A stretch of DNA of 64,000 nucleotides from positions 12,115,710 to 12,179,709 of the forward strand of contig CP136062.1 of the NCBI GenBank assembly GCA_032622095.1, given 5' to 3'. This document shows, one piece after another, positions 43,330 through 54,863 of the stretch (the stretch's first letter is position 1; each line of letters starts with the position of its first letter). Position numbers and translations under genes: made by a program. The notes beneath the pieces are model-generated. The model saw nothing but the letters and a program-made list of their open reading frames with translations, was not told where the DNA came from and made no database searches. This DNA is from Siphonodentalium dalli. Its lineage: Eukaryota; Mollusca; Scaphopoda; Gadilida; Siphonodentaliidae.

Positions 43330-45572
43330 ATAGCCCGCTTTTTCGCGGAATAATTGTAACTCCCTACATTTCTTCAGAATTTCCCATCAATGGAAAAAAT
43401 GTGTTCAAAAACAATATCACTTCTGTGGTTCTTTATTTATCACACACAATTTAACCCCACCCCCTTTAACAAATTATTCATCAAAAAAGCACAATTTTCC
43501 ACCACCAGTCATGTTCAGGCCCCATTTTCACTCAGTTTTAGGGGTCTGGTGTTGCAAACTTGGATCAGCTATGGAAGACTGTTCAATATTCTTTCCATGA
43601 GAGAACTTCTGGTGATGTGAGGTCATTGAGTCCAGATCTGATCAGCTGAGCATCAAGCGCATGACTTTATCAGCACATTGAAGAATAAAATATGACATTT
43701 TCAGGTCTGCAAGGGTGATCCAAGATAACTTGATGTGGGTGTACATTGAATTAGTTGAATAAAGATATGCTCTCTTTGAATTGCTGAAGCATTTTCTTAA
43801 ATGTGTCCAAGTTTTAGTGCTATTAACCTTCAAATGACCATACCCACCAGTGGAAATGACACACTTTTATGATATATATATGTATATCACTGGCTATAAA
43901 ATCCAAAATACTTGTTAAATTAGGTTCTTATAACAATTGAATTATGTGTCGTTGACATGCCCATGTTATGGGTCATTTGCATTATCATGTGACTATTACC
44001 ACCTTGAAAAAATTTGAAAATACCTTGAAAAATTGGCATTTTTTAATGAAAAATCTTACTATTTTTTTGGCTGATGTAAGTGAAAGAAGGCATCAGCAGC
44101 AAGAATAGCCACATCAAGCATGAGATATTCATTGGACTGAAATACCAGGCTCTGTAAAATGCATTAAAATGCTTTAAAGTGACTCCCAGGAATCAAAAAT
44201 GATAAAAAGCTATTTTTTCCCTTTAGGTTACACTGGTGTAAATGTTTTCCATAGGCCTCAGTGCTAACGTTTTAGCGTATAGTGTTGCCAATATAAATGT
44301 TGGGTCCAAAATTTTCTTTAAATCTGAAAAATTGACATTTTGGGAAACTTTTTACACAAAAAAATCATGTCTGTCTAGCAGGGAATTCGCCTTTAAATCT
44401 TATGTTTTCGTAACTAGTGTCAGAACCGCATAAAAAAATACAGTCATATTTTAGACCACACCAAAAAATTCAAACTTCACTACAAAGGGTTAATTCCTGT
44501 GCCAATGGTTATTTTACCTATGGGAAATCATAGGGAAGAGGTCTGATGATTTTTTTATGTGAAAAGCACACAAGGCTATTGACCAATCAGGGCCCAGTGT
44601 CTATTTTATTCTCTCCTATATATTCCTCCCGCATCCGCTAGATGTCACTCGGAACCTTATTTACACCAGTGTAACCTAAAGCGATAGCCCGCTTTTTCGC
44701 GGAATAATTGTAACTCCCTACATTTCTTCAGAATTTCCCATCAATGGAAAAAATGTGTTCAAAAACAATATCACTTCTGTGGTTCTTTATTTATCACACA
44801 CAATTTAACCCCACCCCCTTTAACAAATTATTCATCAAAAAAGCACAATTTTCCACCACCAGTCATGTTCAGGCCCCATTTTCACTCAGTTTTAGGGGTC
44901 TGGTGTTGCAAACTTGGATCAGCTATGGAAGACTGTTCAATATTCTTTCCATGAGAGAACTTCTGGTGATGTGAGGTCATTGAGTCCAGATCTGATCAGC
45001 TGAGCATCAAGCGCGTGACTTTATCAGCACATTGAAGAATAAAATATGACATTTTCAGGTCTGCAAGGGTGATCCAAGATAACTGGATGTGGGTGTACAT
45101 TGAATTAGTTGAATAAAGATATGCTCTCTTTGAATTGCTGAAGCATTTTCTTAAATGTGTCCAAGTTTTAGTGCTATTAACCTTCAAATGACCATACCCA
45201 CCAGTGGAAATGACACACTTTTATGATATATATATGTATATCACTGGCTATAAAATCCAAAATACTTGTTAAATTAGGTTCTTATAACAATTGAATTATG
45301 TGTCGTTGACATGCCCATGTTATGGGTCATTTGCATTATCATGTGACTATTACCACCTTGAAAAAATTTGAAAATACCTTGAAAATTTGGCATTTTTTAA
45401 TGAAAAATCTTACTATTTTTTTGGCTGATGTAAGTGAAAGAAGGCATCAGCAGCAAGAATAGCCACATCAAGCATGAGATATTCATTGGACTGAAATACC
45501 AGGCTCTGTAAAATGCATTAAAATGCTTTAAAGTGACTCCCAGGAATCAAAAATGATAAAAAGCTATTTTTT

Positions 45573-45584
45573 CCCTTTAAAGCG
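45573..45584 (+). other. MITE-free junction, unit 36 (CCCTTTAAAGCG)
   Basis: This is a perfect empty site in a 901-bp monomer. By position it is the counterpart of unit 33 in the duplicated short-short-long block, yet its junction is two bases longer. Confidence 0.9.
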
Positions 45585-46473
45585 ATAGCCCGCTTTTTCG
45601 CGGAATAATTGTAACTCCCTACATTTCTTCAGAATTTCCCATCAATGGAAAAAATGTGTTCAAAAACAATATCACTTCTGTGGTTCTTTATTTATCACAC
45701 ACAATTTAACCCCACCCCCTTTAACAAATTATTCATCAAAAAAGCACAATTTTCCACCACCAGTCATGTTCAGGCCCCATTTTCACTCAGTTTTAGGGGT
45801 CTGGTGTTGCAAACTTGGATCAGCTATGGAAGACTGTTCAATATTCTTTCCATGAGAGAACTTCTGGTGATGTGAGGTCATTGAGTCCAGATCTGATCAG
45901 CTGAGCATCAAGCGCATGACTTTATCAGCACATTGAAGAATAAAATATGACATTTTCAGGTCTGCAAGGGTGATCCAAGATAACTGGATGTGGGTGTACA
46001 TTGAATTAGTTGAATAAAGATATGCTCTCTTTGAATTGCTGAAGCATTTTCTTAAATGTGTCCAAGTTTTAGTGCTATTAACCTTCAAATGACCATACCC
46101 ACCAGTGGAAATGACACACTTTTATGATATATATATGTATATCACTGGCTATAAAATCCAAAATACTTGTTAAATTAGGTTCTTATAACAATTGAATTAT
46201 GTGTCGTTGACATGCCCATGTTATGGGTCATTTGCATTATCATGTGACTATTACCACCTTGAAAAATTTTGAAAATACCTTGAAAAATTGGCATTTTTTA
46301 ATGAAAAATCTTACTATTTTTTTGGCTGATGTAAGTGAAAGAAGGCATCAGCAGCAAGAATAGCCACATCAAGCATGAGATATTCATTGGACTGAAATAC
46401 CAGGCTCTGTAAAATGCATTAAAATGCTTTAAAGTGACTCCCAGGAATCAAAAATGATAAAAAGCTATTTTTT

Positions 46474-46483
46474 CCCTAAAGCG
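46474..46483 (+). other. MITE-free junction, unit 37 (CCCTAAAGCG)
   Basis: It is the duplicate of unit 34, with the same junction and the same private variant downstream. Confidence 0.9.
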
Positions 46484-49400
46484 ATAGCCCGCTTTTTCGC
46501 GGAATAATTGTAACTCCCTACATTTCTTCAGAATTTCCCATCAATGGAAAAAATGTGTTCAAAAACAATATCACTTCTGTGGTTCTTTATTTATCACACA
46601 CAATTTAACCCCACCCCCTTTAACAAATTATTCATCAAAAAAGCACAATTTTCCACCACCAGTCATGTTCAGGCCCCATTTTCACTCAGTTTTAGGGGTC
46701 TGGTGTTGCAAACTTGGATCAGCTATGGAAGACTGTTCAATATTCTTTCCATGAGAGAACTTCTGGTGATGTGAGGTCATTGAGTCCAGATCTGATCAGC
46801 TGAGCATCAAGCGCATGACTTTATCAGCACATTGAAGAATAAAATATGACATTTTCAGGTCTGCAAGGGTGATCCAAGATAACTTGATGTGGGTGTACAT
46901 TGAATTAGTTGAATAAAGATATGCTCTCTTTGAATTGCTGAAGCATTTTCTTAAATGTGTCCAAGTTTTAGTGCTATTAACCTTCAAATGACCATACCCA
47001 CCAGTGGAAATGACACACTTTTATGATATATATATGTATATCACTGGCTATAAAATCCAAAATACTTGTTAAATTAGGTTCTTATAACAATTGAATTATG
47101 TGTCGTTGACATGCCCATGTTATGGGTCATTTGCATTATCATGTGACTATTACCACCTTGAAAAAATTTGAAAATACCTTGAAAAATTGGCATTTTTTAA
47201 TGAAAAATCTTACTATTTTTTTGGCTGATGTAAGTGAAAGAAGGCATCAGCAGCAAGAATAGCCACATCAAGCATGAGATATTCATTGGACTGAAATACC
47301 AGGCTCTGTAAAATGCATTAAAATGCTTTAAAGTGACTCCCAGGAATCAAAAATGATAAAAAGCTATTTTTTCCCTTTAGGTTACACTGGTGTAAATGTT
47401 TTCCATAGGCCTCAGTGCTAACGTTTTAGCGTATAGTGTTGCCAATATAAATGTTGGGTCCAAAATTTTCTTTAAATCTGAAAAATTGACATTTTGGGAA
47501 ACTTTTTACACAAAAAAATCATGTCTGTCTAGCAGGGAATTCGCCTTTAAATCTTATGTTTTCGTAACTAGTGTCAGAACCGCATAAAAAAATACAGTCA
47601 TATTTTAGACCACACCAAAAAATTCAAACTTCACTACAAAGGGTTAATTCCTGTGCCAATGGTTATTTTACCTATGGGAAATCATAGGGAAGAGGTGTGA
47701 TGATTTTTTTATGTGAAAAGCACACAAGGCTATTGACCAATCAGGGCCCAGTGTCTATTTTATTCTCTCCTATATATTCCTCCCGCATCCGCTAGATGTC
47801 ACTCGGAACCTTATTTACACCAGTGTAACCTAAAGCGATAGCCCGCTTTTTCGCGGAATAATTGTAACTCCCTACATTTCTTCAGAATTTCCCATCAATG
47901 GAAAAAATGTGTTCAAAAACAATATCACTTCTGTGGTTCTTTATTTATCACACACAATTTAACCCCACCCCCTTTAACAAATTATTCATCAAAAAAGCAC
48001 AATTTTCCACCACCAGTCATGTTCAGGCCCCATTTTCACTCAGTTTTAGGGGTCTGGTGTTGCAAACTTGGATCAGCTATGGAAGACTGTTCAATATTCT
48101 TTCCATGAGAGAACTTCTGGTGATGTGAGGTCATTGAGTCCAGATCTGATCAGCTGAGCATCAAGCGCATGACTTTATCAGCACATTGAAGAATAAAATA
48201 TGACATTTTCAGGTCTGCAAGGGTGATCCAAGATAACTGGATGTGGGTGTACATTGAATTAGTTGAATAAAGATATGCTCTCTTTGAATTGCTGAAGCAT
48301 TTTCTTAAATGTGTCCAAGTTTTAGTGCTATTAACCTTCAAATGACCATACCCACCAGTGGAAATGACACACTTTTATGATATATATATGTATATCACTG
48401 GCTATAAAATCCAAAATACTTGTTAAATTAGGTTCTTATAACAATTGAATTATGTGTCGTTGACATGCCCATGTTATGGGTCATTTGCATTATCATGTGA
48501 CTATTACCACCTTGAAAAATTTTGAAAATACCTTGAAAAATTGGCATTTTTTAATGAAAAATCTTACTATTTTTTTGGCTGATGTAAGTGAAAGAAGGCA
48601 TCAGCAGCAAGAATAGCCACATCAAGCATGAGATATTCATTGGACTGAAATACCAGGCTCTGTAAAATGCATTAAAATGCTTTAAAGTGACTCCCAGGAA
48701 TCAAAAATGATAAAAAGCTATTTTTTCCCTTTAGGTTACACTGGTGTAAATGTTTTCCATAGGCCTCAGTGCTAACGTTTTAGCGTATAGTGTTGCCAAT
48801 ATAAATGTTGGGTCCAAAATTTTCTTTAAATCTGAAAAATTGACATTTTGGGAAACTTTTTACACAAAAAAATCATGTCTGTCTAGCAGGGAATTCGCCT
48901 TTAAATCTTATGTTTTCGTAACTAGTGTCAGAACCGCATAAAAAAATACAGTCATATTTTAGACCACACCAAAAAATTCAAACTTCACTACAAAGGGTTA
49001 ATTCCTGTGCCAATGGTTATTTTACCTATGGGAAATCATAGGGAAGAGGTGTGATGATTTTTTTATGTGAAAAGCACACAAGGCTATTGACCAATCAGGG
49101 CCCAGTGTCTATTTTATTCTCTCCTATATATTCCTCCCGCATCCGCTAGATGTCACTCGGAACCTTATTTACACCAGTGTAACCTAAAGCGATAGCCCGC
49201 TTTTTCGCGGAATAATTGTAACTCCCTACATTTCTTCAGAATTTCCCATCAATGGAAAAAATGTGTTCAAAAACAATATCACTTCTGTTGTTCTTTATTT
49301 ATCACACACAATTTAACCCCACCCCCTTTAACAAATTATTCATCAAAAAAGCACAATTTTCCACCACCAGTCATGTTCAGGCCCCATTTTCACTCAGTTT

Positions 49401-51259
49401 TAGGGGTCTGGTGTTGCAAACTTGGATCAGCTATGGAAGACTGTTCAATATTCTTTCCATGAGAGAACTTCTGGTGATGTGAGGTCATTGAGTCCAGATC
49501 TGATCAGCTGAGCATCAAGCGCATGACTTTATCAGCACATTGAAGAATAAAATATGACATTTTCAGGTCTGCAAGGGTGATCCAAGATAACTGGATGTGG
49601 GTGTACATTGAATTAGTTGAATAAAGATATGCTCTCTTTGAATTGCTGAAGCATTTTCTTAAATGTGTCCAAGTTTTAGTGCTATTAACCTTCAAATGAC
49701 CATACCCACCAGTGGAAATGACACACTTTTATGATATATATATGTATATCACTGGCTATAAAATCCAAAATACTTGTTAAATTAGGTTCTTATAACAATT
49801 GAATTATGTGTCGTTGACATGCCCATGTTATGGGTCATTTGCATTATCATGTGACTATTACCACCTTGAAAAATTTTGAAAATACCTTGAAAAATTGGCA
49901 TTTTTTAATGAAAAATCTTACTATTTTTTTGGCTGATGTAAGTGAAAGAAGGCATCAGCAGCAAGAATAGCCACATCAAGCATGAGATATTCATTGGACT
50001 GAAATACCAGGCTCTGTAAAATGCATTAAAATGCTTTAAAGTGACTCCCAGGAATCAAAAATGATAAAAAGCTATTTTTTCCCTTTAGGTTACACTGGTG
50101 TAAATGTTTTCCATAGGCCTCAGTGCTAACGTTTTAGCGTATAGTGTTGCCAATATAAATGTTGGGTCCAAAATTTTCTTTAAATCTGAAAAATTGACAT
50201 TTTGGGAAACTTTTTACACAAAAAAATCATGTCTGTCTAGCAGGGAATTCGCCTTTAAATCTTATGTTTTCGTAACTAGTGTCAGAACCGCATAAAAAAA
50301 TACAGTCATATTTTAGACCACACCAAAAAATTCAAACTTCACTACAAAGGGTTAATTCCTGTGCCAATGGTTATTTTACCTATGGGAAATCATAGGGAAG
50401 AGGTGTGATGATTTTTTTATGTGAAAAGCACACAAGGCTATTGACCAATCAGGGCCCAGTGTCTATTTTATTCTCTCCTATATATTCCTCCCGCATCCGC
50501 TAGATGTCACTCGGAACCTTATTTACACCAGTGTAACCTAAAGCGATAGCCCGCTTTTTCGCGGAATAATTGTAACTCCCTACATTTCTTCAGAATTTCC
50601 CATCAATGGAAAAAATGTGTTCAAAAACAATATCACTTCTGTGGTTCTTTATTTATCACACACAATTTAACCCCACCCCCTTTAACAAATTATTCATCAA
50701 AAAAGCACAATTTTCCACCACCAGTCATGTTCAGGCCCCATTTTCACTCAGTTTTAGGGGTCTGGTGTTGCAAACTTGGATCAGCTATGGAAGACTGTTC
50801 AATATTCTTTCCATGAGAGAACTTCTGGTGATGTGAGGTCATTGAGTCCAGATCTGATCAGCTGAGCATCAAGCGCATGACTTTATCAGCACATTGAAGA
50901 ATAAAATATGACATTTTCAGGTCTGCAAGGGTGATCCAAGATAACTGGATGTGGGTGTACATTGAATTAGTTGAATAAAGATATGCTCTCTTTGAATTGC
51001 TGAAGCATTTTCTTAAATGTGTCCAAGTTTTAGTGCTATTAACCTTCAAATGACCATACCCACCAGTGGAAATGACACACTTTTATGATATATATATGTA
51101 TATCACTGGCTATAAAATCCAAAATACTTGTTAAATTAGGTTCTTATAACAATTGAATTATGTGTCGTTGACATGCCCATGTTATGGGTCATTTGCATTA
51201 TCATGTGACTATTACCACCTTGAAAAATTTTGAAAATACCTTGAAAAATTGGCATTTTT

Positions 51260-53335
51260 ATTAGTGGAGCGACCCTTCTATATCTGTGTATATCCCTTTA
51301 TTAGTGGAGCGCCCCTTCTATATCTGTTTCTGTCCCTTGATTTGTGGAGCGCCTCTTCTATATCTGTTTCTATCCCTTTATTCGTGGAGCACCCCTTCTA
51401 TACCAGTTTCTGTCCCTTTATTGTTGGAGCACCCCTTCTATATCTGTTTCTGTCCATTTATTAGTGGAGCGCCTCTTCTATATCTGTTTCTGTCCCTTTA
51501 TTTGTGGAGCGCCTCTTCTATATCTGTTTCCGTCCCTTTATTAGTGGAGAGCCCCTTCTATATCTGTTTCTGTCCCTTTATTAGTGGAGCGCCTCTTCTA
51601 TATCTGTTTCTGTCCCTTTATTAGTGGAGTGCCTCTTCTATATCTGTTTCTGTCCCTTTATTAGTGGAGCGCCTCTTTTAATATCTGTTTCTGTCCCTTG
51701 ATTTGTGGAGCGCCTCTTCTATATCTGTTTCTATCCCTTTATTAGTGGAGCGCCCCTTCTATATCTGTTTCTATCCCTTTATTAGTGGAGCGCCTCTTCT
51801 ATATCTGTTTCTATCCCTTTATTAGTGGAGCGCCCCTTCTATATCTGTTTCTGTCCCTTGATTTGTGGAGCGCCTCTTCTATATCTGTTTCTATCCCTTT
51901 ATTCGTGGAGCACCCCTTCTATACCAGTTTCTGTCCCTTTATTGTTGGAGCACCCCTTCTATATCTGTTTCTGTCCCTTTATTAGTGGAGCGCCTCTTCT
52001 ATATCTGTTTCTGTCCCTTTATTTGTGGAGCGCCTCTTCTATATCTGTTTCTGTCCCTTTATTAGTGGAGAGCCCCTTCTATATCTGTTTATGTCCCTTT
52101 ATTAGTGGAGGGACCCTTCTATATCTGTTTCTGTCCCATTATTAGTGGAGCGACCCTTCTATATCTGTTCCTATCCCTTTATTATAGTGGAGCGCCTCTT
52201 CTATATCTGTTTCTGTCCCATTATTAGTGGAGCGCCTCTTCTATATCTGTTTCTGTCCCTTTATTAGTGGAGGGACCCTTCTATATCTGTTTCTGTCCCA
52301 TTATTAGTGGAGCGCCTCTTCTATATCTGTTTCTGTCCCTTTATTAGTGGAGCGCCCCTTCTATATCTGTTTCTGTCCCATTATTAGTGGAGCGACCCTT
52401 CTATATCTGTTTCTGTCCCTTTATTAGTGGAGGTACCCTTCTATATCTGTTCCTATCCCTTTATTAGTGGAGCGCCCCTTTTATATCTGTTTCTGTCCCA
52501 TTATTAGTGGAGCGCCCCTTCTATATCTGTTTCTGTCCCTTTATTAGTGGAGGGACCCTTCTATATCTGTTCCTATCCCTTTATTAGTGGAGCGCCCCTT
52601 TTATATCTGTTTCTGTCCCATTATTAGTGGAGCGCCTCTTCTATATCTGTTTATGTCCCTTTATTAGTGGAGCGACCCTTCTATATATGTTTCTGTCCCT
52701 TTATTAGTGGAGGGACCCTTCTATATCTGTTCCTATCCCTTTATTAGTGGAGCGCCCCTTTTATATCTGTTTCTGTCCCATCATTAGTGGAGCGCCCCTT
52801 CTATATCTGTGTATATCCCTTTATTAGTTGAGCGCCCCTTCTATATAGGTTTCTGTCCCTTTATTAGTGGAGGGACCCTTCTATATCTGTTCCTATCCAT
52901 TTATTAGTGGAGCGCCCCTTCTATATATGTTTCTGTCCCTTTATTAGTGGAGCGCCCCTTCTATATATGTTTATGTCCCTTTATTAGTGGAGCGCCCCTT
53001 TTATATCTGTTTCTGTCCCATTATTAGTGGAGCGCCCTTCTATATCTGTTCCTATCCCTTTATTAGTGGAGGGACCCTTCTATATCTGTTTCTGTCCCAT
53101 TATTAGTGGAGCGCCCCTACTATATCTGTTCCTATCCCTTTATTAGTGGAGCGCCCCTTTTATATCTGTTTCTGTCCCATTATTAGTGGAGCGCCCCTTC
53201 TATATCTGTTTCTATCCCTTTATTAGTGGAGCGCCCCTTTTATATTTGTTTCTATTCCTTTATTCGTAGAGCGCCCAGGGCCCCTTCTATAACTCTTTCT
53301 GTCCCTTTATTCGTGGAGCGCCCATTCGCTATCTG
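51260..53335 (+). repeat. 40-bp minisatellite, about 52 copies
   Basis: The unit is close to TTTATTAGTGGAGCGCCCCT followed by TCTATATCTGTTTCTGTCCC. Variants include GTCCCA/GTCCCT, TTTGTGG/TTAGTGG and GGGACCC/GCGCCCC. A run of about 13 units is duplicated: the diagnostic TACCAGTTTC occurs at 51401 and 51922, 521 bp apart. From about 52130 a different set of variants dominates, with 2-3-unit higher-order patterns. Forty is not a multiple of three, so the array stays open in all three forward frames over several hundred bases. Those ORFs are a by-product of the repeat. Confidence 0.95.
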
Positions 53336-53753
53336 TTCGGGACTGGCGGTCTAGAAAATCCAGGAGGGCTATTACTACTGCTCTTAGTTTGTCTATTTTT
53401 GATGTTGTTTAACTCCATCTAAATTCATTTTGTTAAGTAGAAAAAAATGTCCAGAGTTGTGAATGTCAAATCCCCCACAGTATGGTGTGGTGAATATCTA
53501 ATTGTGTTATATGTTACTATATATAACACGAACAACGAACAAAATGTAAGAGTGTTTGTACTCACCAATTTGTCAGTCGGTGTCCAACCCATGCAACGAA
53601 ATTGAGTGAGTTTGTCAATGTTTAAAGAAATGTCTATGCTGTGTAATGTTGCATAAAATACACAATTAAATAGATTAAATCCAGCATATTTACACTTGAA
53701 TACAGTTAGGAAATGACTGCCCTATTTGTCTAAGTAGTCCATATTCCATCTCC

Positions 53754-53783
53754 GATTTCAAGTTGGAATGACCGCTTGAAATC
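53754..53783. repeat. Short perfect inverted repeat
   Basis: GATTTCAAG (53754-53762) and CTTGAAATC (53775-53783) are perfect 9-bp arms around a 12-base loop. No role is apparent. Confidence 0.6.
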
Positions 53784-54284
53784 GCATATTGCTGTTTCCA
53801 GCGGTTAAGTCGCTCTGTATACATTTACTGGGTGTTTGAAATTGGGGACATAGAGATTAGTTAACTTAAATAATTGAATAACATTGAAAACAAGAATATT
53901 CACCACAGTGAATGAAAACTTGGAGACATTAGCTCATTGTATTAAACGGTTGTCAATCGAAGCGAGAACGTGAACGAAGCCAACAATTTTTGTGCTATAT
54001 AATTTTCTCCAATAGATATCGTAAACGGAACAAAAGGTTGAACTCAATCGAGACAGTGACATTTGGTTCTCACATATGTTGATTTTACCCAGTGAAATAT
54101 ATTGTAAGCTCAATCTTATGAAGAGAAATAATTTATTTTGTTCTTAAAATGTGTGAATCGATCAAAAGATCCGATTTAAGGAATTAAATGTTCCGCCATT
54201 TGACATTATAATCAGTTGCCGAGTCGCGCGTACAAACACTGTACAATAAGTTTTATGATTAAAAAGCCCGTCTTGGAAAATTCT

Positions 54285-54339
54285 AGGCGGGCTGTAGGCG
54301 GGCAACCCGCCAGCCCGCCTTGAGATTTACAGGCCTGTA
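54285..54339. repeat. GC-rich hairpin and 12-bp palindrome, possible transposon end
   Basis: AGGCGGGCT (54285-54293) and GGCGGG (54297-54302) pair with CCCGCC (54306-54311) and AGCCCGCCT (54312-54320). This gives a 15-bp GC stem with a 3-base bulge and CAA loop. The palindrome TACAGGCCTGTA follows at 54328-54339. A GC-rich subterminal hairpin next to CAGGCCTG is reminiscent of some hAT-type element ends. A matching opposite end was not found, so the assignment is tentative. Confidence 0.45.
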
Positions 54340-54340
54340 T

Positions 54341-54405
54341 ATTCTGTCCCTTTATTCGCTGAGCGCCCTTTTCATATCTGTCCCTTTTTCATGGAGGGCC
54401 CCTTA
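54341..54405 (+). repeat. Degenerate remnant of the 40-bp minisatellite
   Basis: CTGTCCCTTTATTCGCTGAG and the following GCGCCC, ATATCTGTCCC and GGAGGGCCCC pieces match the minisatellite unit with deletions. The remnant is about 1 kb beyond the end of the main array. Confidence 0.75.
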
Positions 54406-54467
54406 TCTAGAGCTAACTTCTTCCCAGTCCTGAACATAATTATGGTGCTCGGCATCTGCTAAATAAT

Positions 54468-54518
54468 GTGAATTAAGTGAGGCTACCTCACACAGCGGGC
54501 TAGCATCACTAAATTCAC
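54468..54518. repeat. Foldback repeat, family Q, copy 1
   Basis: The left arm GTGAATTAAGTGAGGCTA (54468-54485) is the near inverse of TAGCATCACTAAATTCAC (54501-54518). On the minus strand the outer part reads CAGAATGAAGTCGCAGAAGG. In that frame it encodes QNEVAEGEFSDAS, inside an open stretch that runs to a stop near 54407. Confidence 0.6.
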
Positions 54519-54742
54519 CTTCTGCGACTTCATTCTGCTTAGGTCTCGTCTTCTCTGGAAAGTATCTTTATTATCAAATTGATTTTTTGTTTCCTCAGAA
54601 AGTTTCTATTTCTGTTTTAGTATAGTTTCTCTATATTCCGAAATTGGCAGACGACACAATGCATAATTGAGGTGTACAATTGGTGTACGTCACCAGCTGG
54701 GAACTAAATTGGTGCCTTGGTTTCCCAAACAGATGAGGCCAT

Positions 54743-54821
54743 GCAGAGGATGGGCTTGGTGATGCAAGTAGGCTGTGCAAGGTAGCGTCACTAAATTCAC
54801 CTTCTGGTGCCTCATTCTGCA
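54743..54821. repeat. Foldback repeat, family Q, copy 2
   Basis: The right half (GGTAGCGTCACTAAATTCAC, then CTTCTGGTGCCTCATTCTGC) matches copies 1, 3 and 4 closely; the left half is eroded. On the minus strand it lies in the intron just after SEMA exon C and encodes QNEAPEGEFSDAT in the frame that continues from the exon. Confidence 0.55.
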
Positions 54822-54863
54822 GATATACCATATATTCAGGCCAGCTTATTCCCGTATACTTAC

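Larger units (their letters stand above)
568..51259 (+). repeat. 50.7-kb satellite array, 40 monomers plus a partial copy
   Basis: Forty head-to-tail monomers follow one another without interruption, all in the same orientation. Thirty-two are about 1354 bp and eight are 899-901 bp; the difference is one MITE-like insertion. Neighbouring monomers usually differ at only a few positions. The last partial monomer stops at about 51259 inside the sequence TTGGCATTTTT, where the 40-bp minisatellite begins. Variants shared by distant units (units 18 and 20; 26 and 30; 34 and 37) show multi-unit duplication by unequal exchange or conversion. No rRNA, snRNA, tRNA, histone or other known tandem gene was recognised in the monomer. 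A centromeric or heterochromatic role is possible, but nothing in the sequence demonstrates it. Confidence 0.97.
53336..54340. other. AT-rich segment interrupting the 40-bp minisatellite
   Basis: This 1-kb stretch separates the main minisatellite from a degraded remnant at 54341-54405, so it may be an insertion. Its left edge (GTCTAGAAAATCCAGGAGGGC) weakly resembles the reverse complement of its right portion (GCCCGTCTTGGAAAATTCTAG), as imperfect inverted ends would. No protein domain was recognised. I searched the minus strand for the next SEMA exon and did not find one. Confidence 0.4.

Noticed and set aside
568-51259. Tandem gene cluster (5S rRNA, snRNA, tRNA, histone or spliced leader)
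   Set aside because: I looked for the characteristic conserved segments of these genes in the monomer on both strands and found none.
568-51259. Centromeric satellite
   Set aside because: Size and homogeneity would fit, but no CENP-B-box-like motif was seen and a likely gene lies only a few kb away; there is no direct evidence.
568-53335. CRISPR array
   Set aside because: The repeats are head-to-tail without unique spacers, monomers are far too long or the 40-bp units are contiguous, and the window is eukaryotic.
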